This document shows, one piece after another, positions 1-6,044 of a stretch of DNA of 28,194 nucleotides. The stretch is taken from NCBI GenBank assembly GCA_041846495.1, contig JBGZEX010000067.1:1-28194 (forward strand), given 5' to 3'. Origin of the DNA: JBGZEX01 sp041846495. GTDB taxonomy: Bacteria; Bacteroidota; Bacteroidia; Bacteroidales; Marinifilaceae. Position 1 is the stretch's first letter, and each line of letters starts with the position of its first letter. Both the position numbers and the translations under genes were made by a program. The notes beneath the pieces are model-generated. The model was given only the letters and a program-made list of their open reading frames with translations. It searched no databases and was not told the DNA's origin.

Positions 1-1
1 C

Positions 2-448
2 CCGAATACGAATCCGGCTACTATAGAATTGAATTTCGAAAGGGCATTGCATTGGTTGAATGTCGGCGCCCAACCTACGCCTACGGTACGTAATATATTG
101 TCGTACAAAGGAGTTCTTCTGAAGAAACACCTTATGACCGGCGTAAGGAAAGGAGCTTTTGACGAAGCTCCCGCCGAAGCTAAATTCGATGCATGGATGC
201 AACAGAAAAATGCTAAAATTCAGAGTAAAATTTCCACTTTGAAAAACGAAGCCGATGCTGTCGTGAAGAACAGACTCGAGGCAGAGGGTAAGATCAGAGC
301 GGAAAGGGAAGAGGTTTTGGCCAAAAAACGGGCCGAGGCCGAAGCTGCTGCCAGAGCGGCTGCCGAGGCGGAGGCTAAGGAAGAGGCTGCCGATACTGCC
401 GGAGAGACTCCCGTTGAGGGGACGGCCGAAGCTGCCGTCGAAGGTTGA
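2..448 (+). CDS. rpsP: 30S ribosomal protein S16, 3' part (5' end outside window)
   Basis: S16 is a small-subunit ribosomal protein that binds 16S rRNA. The reading frame is open from base 2, so the gene starts upstream; the TTG at 29 is an internal leucine codon, not a start. The visible part begins in the conserved S16 stretch (NPATIELNFERALHWLNVGA, then TVRNILSYKGVLLKKH). S16 is usually 80-90 residues, but here about 85 residues follow the fold: a Lys/Glu/Ala-rich stretch predicted as helix or coiled coil (EGKIRAEREEVLAKKRAEAE and beyond) and an acidic Gly/Glu/Ala tail. Such tails are known in Bacteroidota S16 proteins and have no assigned function. rimM follows 11 bases after the stop, the common rpsP-rimM pairing. 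Confidence 0.95.
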   Translation, partial: PNTNPATIELNFERALHWLNVGAQPTPTVRNILSYKGVLLKKHLMTGVRKGAFDEAPAEAKFDAWMQQKNAKIQSKISTLKNEADAVVKNRLEAEGKIRAEREEVLAKKRAEAEAAARAAAEAEAKEEAADTAGETPVEGTAEAAVEG

Positions 449-459
449 ATCCGAATGCA

Positions 460-972
460 ATGCTTGTAGATTGCTTAAAAATCGGGTCGATACTTAAGGC
501 TTCCGGATTGAACGGAGAGGTTCTATGTGAGTTGTCGGACCCCGATTTTGAAGATATTTTTAAAAGTCCGGTTTTCCTTCTCATCGAGGGGAAACCGGTT
601 CCTTTTTTTATTGCCGCCGATGGACTCAGCGGAAGAGGCGGTTTGCATTATACGGTTAAATTCGATTATATAGACAGCCGGGAAGAGGCTGCCGAAATTA
701 CGGGATGCGATATATATGTAAAGAAAACCGGGGGAAATGAAAATGTCGATATATACGATGTCGTCGGATTCGAGGTAAGGGATGAAGAACGGAATATCTC
801 CGGCCTTTTGGAAGCCGTTGAAGATTATTCCGGAAATATCCTCCTTCTTGTTGCGTTCGGAACACATAGGGTGCTTTTGCCTTTTTCGGAAGTTTACGTG
901 AGAGAGATTCTGCCGGAAGACCGGATTTTATTCGTGCATATTCCCGACGATATATTCCTTTTGAATTGCTGA
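460..972 (+). CDS. rimM: 16S rRNA processing / ribosome maturation factor RimM
   Basis: RimM helps mature the 30S subunit head and binds S19. The 170-residue product has the family's N-terminal signature (KIGSILKASGLNGEV) in the first 25 residues and a C-terminal PRC-barrel region starting near YDVVGFEVRDEE. Length fits the family. An in-frame TTG at 445 overlaps the rpsP stop, but ATG 460 puts the KIG motif at the usual distance from the start and is preferred. It is probably co-transcribed with rpsP. The C-terminus (PDDIFLLNC) differs from the more common PEGLL ending. Confidence 0.92.
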   Translation: MLVDCLKIGSILKASGLNGEVLCELSDPDFEDIFKSPVFLLIEGKPVPFFIAADGLSGRGGLHYTVKFDYIDSREEAAEITGCDIYVKKTGGNENVDIYDVVGFEVRDEERNISGLLEAVEDYSGNILLLVAFGTHRVLLPFSEVYVREILPEDRILFVHIPDDIFLLNC

Positions 973-978
973 ATCCTG

Positions 979-1008
979 CCCGATTTTATCTTTCGGGTGT
1001 CTGTTTTT
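979..1008 (+). terminator. Weak intrinsic terminator candidate after rimM
   Basis: CCCGA (979-983) pairs with TCGGG (993-997), extended by a G-U pair, with a 9-base loop; a run of five T follows at 1004-1008. The stem is short, so efficiency is doubtful, but its place just after the rimM stop fits the end of the rpsP-rimM unit. Confidence 0.35.
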
Positions 1009-1090
1009 ATATTCGAAATGGATTTTTTTTAAAATTGTTTTTTTAAGCCTCGGTGCTTAATTGACTGATTTGCAGTATGTTGTCTTTCTA

Positions 1091-1137
1091 TATAAGGAAA
1101 ACTTCAAATTAAAATCAGGGGGAAAAGTTTTCTTATA
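1091..1137. repeat. Inverted repeat upstream of nrdJ
   Basis: TATAAGGAAAACTT (1091-1104) is mirrored by AAGTTTTCTTATA (1125-1137), 13 pairs with one bulged base and a 20-base spacer. A T-run follows at 1140-1146. It could be an operator, an mRNA hairpin or a weak terminator. It does not look like the 16-base NrdR box pair, and no cobalamin riboswitch motif is visible here. Confidence 0.5.
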
Positions 1138-1147
1138 AGTTTTTTTA

Positions 1148-1155
1148 TATATTTG
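1148..1155 (+). promoter_or_regulatory. Possible -7 box of the nrdJ promoter
   Basis: TATATTTG matches the Bacteroidota -7 consensus TAnnTTTG and would start transcription roughly 20 bases before the nrdJ ATG. No TTTG lies at the expected -33 distance, so this is tentative. Confidence 0.3.
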
Positions 1156-1183
1156 TTGTTGCAGGTAATTATCACATGAATAT

Positions 1184-3706
1184 ATGGAAAAAAAATTGGA
1201 AAGAAAGACGTATACTTCCGAGGAAGCCTATAAATATTCCTTGGAGTATTTTAAAGGCGATGAATTGGCGGCGCGTGTATGGGTGAATAAATATGCGCTC
1301 AAAGATTCGTACGGCAATGTTTTTGAAAAGAATCCCGATGAAATGCATTGGCGGTTGGCTAACGAGATAGCTCGTATAGAGAAAAATTATCCGGCTCCCT
1401 TGAATGCCGATTTCATATTCGAGTTGCTGAAAGATTTCCGTTATATCGTTCCTCAGGGCGGTCCCATGACAGGAATAGGGAACGATTATCAGATCGCTTC
1501 TCTTTCGAACTGTTTCGTTATCGGTAATCGAGGTGCTTCGGATTCTTACGGAGGAATCATGAAAATAGATCAGGAACAGGTGCAGTTGATGAAACGAAGA
1601 GGAGGTGTAGGTCACGATCTTTCGCATATACGTCCCAAGGGCTCTCCCGTGAAAAATTCGGCTCTTACTTCCACGGGTATAGTTCCTTTTATGGAACGGT
1701 TTTCGAATTCGACCAGGGAAGTGGCTCAAGACGGTCGCCGTGGGGCTTTGATGTTGAGCGTATCGATAAACCATCCGGATGCGGAGAGTTTTATCGATGC
1801 CAAAATGACGGAGGGTAAGGTTACGGGGGCCAATGTGTCGGTGAAAATAGACGACGAGTTTATGCGTGCCGTAATTTCCGGAGATTCCTATATGCAAAAA
1901 TATCCGGTGTATTCGGATGCTCCTGTGTATACGAAGGAGATCGATGCGCGTCGGTTATGGGAAAAGATTGTTCACAATGCATGGAAATCCGCTGAGCCGG
2001 GGATATTGTTCTGGGATACGATTATAAGGGAGAGCGTGCCGGATTGTTATGCGGATATGGGATATAAGACGGTTTCTACCAATCCTTGCGGGGAGATTCC
2101 CTTATGTCCTTACGATTCCTGCAGGTTGTTGGCCTTGAATTTATACTCTTATGTAAATGCTCCGTTTACTTCCGGAGCGGAATTCGATTTCGCTTTATTC
2201 CGGAAGCATGTTGCCTATGCTCAAAAGATAATGGACGATGTAATAGATTTGGAGTTGGAGAAAATAGATACCATCCTCCGGAAAATCGAATCCGATCCCG
2301 AAGATGAAGAGTTGAAGGGAGTGGAATTGAATTTGTGGAGGCGTATAAGGGAAAAGGCGGAGGAAGGACGTCGTACCGGAATCGGTATTACGGCCGAAGG
2401 AGATATGTTGGCGGCCTTGGGTTTTCGTTACGGTTCGGACAAAGCGACGGCTTTTGCCGTAAAAGTGCAGAAAACCCTGACCTTGGAAGTGTATCGTGCC
2501 TCCGTTCAATTGGCAAAAGAAAGAGGAAAATTCCGGATATTCGATGCGAAGAGAGAGGAAAATAATCCTTTTATATCGAGGATAAAGGAAGCCGACCCCG
2601 GATTATATGCGGATATGTTGAAATACGGACGTCGCAATATAGCCTGTTTGACCATAGCTCCTACGGGTACTACCAGCCTTATGACCCAGACGACTTCCGG
2701 TATAGAGCCGGTTTTTATGCCGGTTTATATGCGTCGTCGCAAAGTGAATCCCGGAGATAAGGACGTGCGTATCGATTTTGTGGATGAAAACGGAGATTCT
2801 TTTGAAGAGTTCGTGGTTTTCCATCATAAATTCCTGACTTGGATGGAGACTAAGGGATACGATGTTTCCAAGCATTATACGAGGGCGGAACTCGATGCCT
2901 TGGTGGCCGAATCGCCTTACCATAAAGCGACCTCCAACGATATCGACTGGGTGGCGAAAGTAAGGATGCAGGGAGAGATTCAGAAATGGGTAGACCATTC
3001 CATAAGCGTTACCGTCAATCTTCCTTCGGATGTAACGGAAGAATTGGTGGGGCAACTTTATGTGGAGGCGTGGAAATGCGGGTGTAAAGGATGTACGGTT
3101 TATCGCGACGGTTCCCGTTCCGGAGTATTGATTTCTCATAAGGAAGAGGTGGAGCATATGCCGACGAAGCGTCCGCAGGAATTGGATGCCGATGTCGTGC
3201 GATTCCAGAATAATAAAGAGAAGTGGATAGCTTTTATCGGGCTTTATAAGGGACGTCCCTACGAGATATTTACCGGTATTGCCGACGATGAAGAAGGGAT
3301 TATGCTGCCTAAGGCCGTTGTCGACGGCAAGATTATCAAATGTCAGGAAAAGGACGGAACTTCCCGTTATGATTTTCAGTTTTCGAATAAACGCGGATTT
3401 AAGACTACGGTGGAAGGATTGTCCTATAAATTCAATAAGGAATTCTGGAATTATGCGAAATTCATATCGGGAGTACTTCGCCATGAAATGCCGCTGAATC
3501 ATGTAATCGAATTGATCGAAAGTTTGGAATTCGACAACGAAAATATCAACACCTGGAAAAACGGAGTGGAGCGGGCTCTTAAGAAGTATATCCCCGACGG
3601 GACGGAAGCCTCCGGGGTCATATGTTCGCAATGCGGAAGCAATACGGTGATTTATCAGGAAGGATGTCTTATTTGCAAGGCTTGCGGAAATTCGAAATGC
3701 GGATAA
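1184..3706 (+). CDS. nrdJ: Adenosylcobalamin-dependent ribonucleoside-diphosphate reductase (class II)
   Basis: This enzyme reduces ribonucleotides to deoxyribonucleotides using a thiyl radical generated from adenosylcobalamin, so it works with or without oxygen. The 840-residue product shows the class II core: C110 in SNCFVIG, the loop GGVGHDLSHIRPKG, the catalytic N300-P-C302-G-E304 motif, and C313, eleven residues after C302, which with C110 should form the redox disulfide. Further on are RRNIACLTIAPTGTTS and, at the end, a cysteine-rich tail (C814, C817, C828, C831, C834, C839) that may bind zinc or re-reduce the active site. The ATG at 1184 gives a normal N-terminus. It stands alone between a hairpin-rich leader and a terminator. 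The cell needs B12, but no cobalamin riboswitch is visible upstream. Confidence 0.95.
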   Translation: MEKKLERKTYTSEEAYKYSLEYFKGDELAARVWVNKYALKDSYGNVFEKNPDEMHWRLANEIARIEKNYPAPLNADFIFELLKDFRYIVPQGGPMTGIGNDYQIASLSNCFVIGNRGASDSYGGIMKIDQEQVQLMKRRGGVGHDLSHIRPKGSPVKNSALTSTGIVPFMERFSNSTREVAQDGRRGALMLSVSINHPDAESFIDAKMTEGKVTGANVSVKIDDEFMRAVISGDSYMQKYPVYSDAPVYTKEIDARRLWEKIVHNAWKSAEPGILFWDTIIRESVPDCYADMGYKTVSTNPCGEIPLCPYDSCRLLALNLYSYVNAPFTSGAEFDFALFRKHVAYAQKIMDDVIDLELEKIDTILRKIESDPEDEELKGVELNLWRRIREKAEEGRRTGIGITAEGDMLAALGFRYGSDKATAFAVKVQKTLTLEVYRASVQLAKERGKFRIFDAKREENNPFISRIKEADPGLYADMLKYGRRNIACLTIAPTGTTSLMTQTTSGIEPVFMPVYMRRRKVNPGDKDVRIDFVDENGDSFEEFVVFHHKFLTWMETKGYDVSKHYTRAELDALVAESPYHKATSNDIDWVAKVRMQGEIQKWVDHSISVTVNLPSDVTEELVGQLYVEAWKCGCKGCTVYRDGSRSGVLISHKEEVEHMPTKRPQELDADVVRFQNNKEKWIAFIGLYKGRPYEIFTGIADDEEGIMLPKAVVDGKIIKCQEKDGTSRYDFQFSNKRGFKTTVEGLSYKFNKEFWNYAKFISGVLRHEMPLNHVIELIESLEFDNENINTWKNGVERALKKYIPDGTEASGVICSQCGSNTVIYQEGCLICKACGNSKCG

Positions 3707-3718
3707 TGCCTTTCGGGT

Positions 3719-3738
3719 ATTTTCGAAAGTCCGAAAAT
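3719..3738. repeat. Short hairpin just after nrdJ
   Basis: ATTTTCG (3719-3725) and CGAAAAT (3732-3738) form a seven-pair stem with a six-base loop, 13 bases after the nrdJ stop. No U-run follows, so it is more likely a 3'-end stabilising hairpin than a terminator. The rest of 3739-3858 shows nothing recognisable. Confidence 0.4.
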
Positions 3739-3858
3739 CTTCGTATCCCCCGGTTTTGCCACTGTTTCAAAGTAAGAGGGCAGCTTCCCCGAGGAATACT
3801 CGAGATGCGAGGCGGTTTCCGTTGCGACTGGCGATGTACGAATAATGCCGATAAGGAG

Positions 3859-3887
3859 GTAGCCCCTTTGAGGGGCTGCATCTTTTT
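3859..3887 (+). terminator. Intrinsic terminator downstream of nrdJ
   Basis: AGCCCCT (3861-3867) pairs perfectly with AGGGGCT (3871-3877) around a TTG loop, extended outward by a U-G and a G-C pair. TCTTTTT follows at 3881-3887. It separates nrdJ from the ribF promoter. Confidence 0.85.
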
Positions 3888-3898
3888 AAACAAACCCC

Positions 3899-3928
3899 TT
3901 GTTATAAAAGAATATTCGATTAAATTTG
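3899..3928 (+). promoter_or_regulatory. ribF promoter (Bacteroidota type)
   Basis: A -33 element TTG (3899-3901) is followed after exactly 19 bases by TAAATTTG (3921-3928), a full match to TAnnTTTG. Transcription should start near 3935, leaving about ten bases of leader before the ribF ATG at 3945. Confidence 0.7.
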
Positions 3929-3944
3929 CGCAAACATCGGCATA

Positions 3945-4871
3945 ATGCTGGTTCATTACGGAATAAAAGATATTTCAATCGACCGTCCCGTAGTTACGAT
4001 GGGAAGTTTCGACGGCGTGCATCTCGGCCACCGCAAAGTAATCGGTATGCTTAAGGATTTTTCCCGGGAAATATCCGGAGAATCCGCTGTTATCAGTTTT
4101 TCCCCTCATCCCCGGGAGGTGATATATCCCGGAGAGAAAGGTCCCGGCATACTTACCGATCCGGATGAAAAAATCGCTCTTCTGGATTCCTGCGGATTGG
4201 AACATATGATTATCCTGCCTTTTGATGCGGATATGGCTGCCATGTCGTATTCCCGATTTGTGGAGAATATTTTGACGGAGCGTTTGAAAATTGCGGGTTT
4301 GGTGATGGGTTATGACAATCATTTCGGGAAAAACCGGGAGGGGAGTTATGAAAATACCCTCGAACTTGCCCGGAAGTTCGGTTTCGAGTTGAGACGGGAG
4401 GAGGTGTTTTCCTGCGGTAAAGTGAATATCAGTTCTACCAAGATTCGCACGGCAATAAGTCTCGGGAATATTGAAGAGGCCAATCGCTATCTCGGCTACA
4501 GTTATATGCTCGGCGGAGTGGTCGTGCCGGGCGACCGTATCGGAAGGGGAATGGGATTCCCCACTGCGAATATCCGGATCGCTTCGGATAAAAAATTACT
4601 GCCGGCCGTCGGAGTATATGCCGTATTCGTCGAATTGTCCGGAAAGATTTATAAGGGAATGATGAATATAGGCACCCGGCCTACGGTGAGTCGGACCTCC
4701 GAATTGCGTACGGAGGTGCATATATTCGATTTCAACGGCAATATATACGGAGCTTCCCTTAAATTGAGAGTGATAGCCCGCATTCGGGGAGAACACCGTT
4801 TCGAAAACCGCGAAGAATTGATAGCCCGCCTGCATAAGGATAGGGAAGCCGCTCTGGCCTGTCTGACCTGA
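3945..4871 (+). CDS. ribF: Bifunctional riboflavin kinase / FAD synthetase
   Basis: RibF converts riboflavin to FMN and then to FAD in the cytoplasm. The 308-residue product has both modules. The N-terminal adenylyltransferase shows the nucleotide-binding motif G20-S-F-D-G-V-H-L-G-H29, then SFSPHPREV and GYDNHFGKNREG. The C-terminal riboflavin kinase starts near residue 190 with GDRIGRGMGFPTANI (G196 to I210), followed by MNIGTRPTV. Length matches the usual 300-315. It is a single-gene unit with its own promoter and a preceding terminator. No FMN riboswitch is seen in the very short leader. Confidence 0.96.
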   Translation: MLVHYGIKDISIDRPVVTMGSFDGVHLGHRKVIGMLKDFSREISGESAVISFSPHPREVIYPGEKGPGILTDPDEKIALLDSCGLEHMIILPFDADMAAMSYSRFVENILTERLKIAGLVMGYDNHFGKNREGSYENTLELARKFGFELRREEVFSCGKVNISSTKIRTAISLGNIEEANRYLGYSYMLGGVVVPGDRIGRGMGFPTANIRIASDKKLLPAVGVYAVFVELSGKIYKGMMNIGTRPTVSRTSELRTEVHIFDFNGNIYGASLKLRVIARIRGEHRFENREELIARLHKDREAALACLT

Positions 4872-5019
4872 GGCTTCGTACGTCTTTCCGTATTTTCAGG
4901 AAATTATTTGTAAAAGACCGTCCCCTTGCCGGTATCCCGGTTTGCGATATCCTTCGGTAGTTTCCGCTTGACTTTCGGGGGCTTTTAAACCGCCGGAATA
5001 TATCCTTTACAACTCTTTT

Positions 5020-5038
5020 TATAATGATTTTAGATAAA
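5020..5038. promoter_or_regulatory. Possible Fur-type iron-response operator
   Basis: TATAATGATTTTAGATAAA shares ATAATGAT and scattered further positions with the classical 19-base Fur box; the right half is degenerate. Its position just upstream of the predicted promoter of a haem-uptake operon makes it plausible, but the match is partial. Confidence 0.25.
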
Positions 5039-5044
5039 CGGTTT

Positions 5045-5071
5045 TTTGTACGGAATATTTTTCTATCTTTG
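5045..5071 (+). promoter_or_regulatory. Candidate promoter of the hmuYRS operon
   Basis: TATCTTTG (5064-5071) is a full TAnnTTTG -7 box. A TTTG lies at 5045-5048, only 15 bases upstream, shorter than the 19 seen at other promoters in this window, so the -33 element is uncertain. Confidence 0.45.
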
Positions 5072-5354
5072 CTCCGGATAAACAAACGATAAATACGGAT
5101 AAGGGCAAATATTTTACGGATTAAGTATTTGCGTATGAAGTATTTATTTCTTGAGACGTCGTTTATAACGTATTTTTATTTCCTTATTTTCCCTGCTGCC
5201 GTCTTTTCGGGGCAAGAATTTTTTTTCGGTTTATTTTCCGTTTGTGCCGGATATTTTCTTCCGGATAAGGCTTCTTGCCCGTATGTCGGGGCGGATTGCG
5301 GAAACTTCAAGCGAATATCTTATAAAACTTTAATATATCACTAAAAATTAAAAA

Positions 5355-6041
5355 ATGAAATCAATGAAATCGATTTGCGGAATGGCGATTTTATTTGCCG
5401 CATTTGTACTGACGGGTTTTTCCTGTTCCAAAGACAAAGACGAAAACGAACCCAAGAAGAAAGATGGAAAATCAATGGAGTTGAATACTTCCAACGAATC
5501 CATGTGGACCTACGTAAATCTCGAGACCGGGGATACTTGTATGGCCAGGGATTTCAGCGCATGGAATTATTATAAGGTGGATATGAAGAAAGGCACCAAG
5601 ACGTTCCTGTCTACAAAGCCTGCCGAGGGGAAAGAATCCGATTTGAAATTAAAGAAATGGCATTTGGCATTCCATTATTACGATATAAAGACCAACGGAG
5701 GAGAGGCTGTCGTCGTTAAGGACGCCAAGACTCTCGGAGATGTGAAAAAAATACCCGGTTCCGGTTTCAAGGGAGATGTGGAGATAAAGGATAAATTGGT
5801 CGTAGACAAGAAGGGGATGATGCAGGGCAAAATGGGATATGCCGCCAATGCCAAGGTAAACGAGGTTTTATGCGGTTGGTTGAAAAAACTTGGAGGGATG
5901 CCTCCCCAATACGAGCTCAAGGATGTTGTATTTGTCGTAAAATTTAAGGAAGGCGGTCATGCCGTATTGAAATTCACGGACTACAGGAATAATTTCGGGA
6001 AAAACGGGCATGTGAAATTTTCATATGATTATGTAAAATAG
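5355..6041 (+). CDS. hmuY: HmuY-family haem-binding lipoprotein
   Basis: HmuY proteins are outer-membrane or released haemophores that capture haem and hand it to the TonB-dependent receptor HmuR. The 228-residue product has a lipoprotein signal with C24 as the likely lipidated cysteine (VLTGFSC), followed by a Lys/Asp/Glu-rich linker. Family features are the early W-TYVNLETGD region, the core KKWHLAFHYYDIKTNGG, and the C-terminal HAVLKFTDYRNNFGKNGH. The core carries a histidine where WD-AFH is more usual. Haem ligands cannot be assigned: characterised homologues use a His pair or methionines, and this protein has candidate Met residues in GMMQGKMGYA. hmuR begins three bases after the stop, so the two are co-transcribed. 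Confidence 0.85.
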   Translation: MKSMKSICGMAILFAAFVLTGFSCSKDKDENEPKKKDGKSMELNTSNESMWTYVNLETGDTCMARDFSAWNYYKVDMKKGTKTFLSTKPAEGKESDLKLKKWHLAFHYYDIKTNGGEAVVVKDAKTLGDVKKIPGSGFKGDVEIKDKLVVDKKGMMQGKMGYAANAKVNEVLCGWLKKLGGMPPQYELKDVVFVVKFKEGGHAVLKFTDYRNNFGKNGHVKFSYDYVK

Positions 6042-6044
6042 TAG

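Larger units (their letters stand above)
4872..5354. other. 483-base gap between ribF and hmuY: promoter and long leader, no convincing gene
   Basis: The left part (4872-5010) shows nothing clear beyond short GC-rich palindromes. A Fur-box-like stretch lies at 5020-5038 and a promoter candidate at 5045-5071, giving a predicted hmuY leader of about 275 bases. Within that leader GGGCAAGAA (5210-5218) and TTCTTGCCC (5272-5280) form a perfect nine-base inverted repeat, and CCGGATA occurs twice between the arms. An open frame from ATG 5135 to the stop at 5344 (69 codons, very Phe-rich because the DNA is T-rich, hydrophobic N-terminus) ends ten bases before hmuY; it matches no family I know and is probably chance. 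Confidence 0.6.

Noticed and set aside
29..31. TTG as the start of the first gene
   Set aside because: The S16 sequence continues in frame to the window edge (PNTNPATIE), so the gene begins outside the window.
445..459. TTG start for rimM overlapping the rpsP stop
   Set aside because: ATG 460 gives the normal distance to the conserved KIG motif; the TTG adds only five atypical residues.
973..1183. Cobalamin riboswitch upstream of the B12-dependent nrdJ
   Set aside because: No B12-box or other conserved core of the riboswitch is visible and the region is only 211 bases, mostly AT-rich.
3739..3858. Small RNA gene between nrdJ and the terminator
   Set aside because: No promoter motif and no strong structure apart from the terminator itself.
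5135..5344. 69-codon open frame upstream of hmuY as a real protein gene
   Set aside because: Very Phe-rich because of T-rich DNA, no recognisable family, and it lies within a region better explained as an operon leader. Kept only as a possibility in the leader finding.
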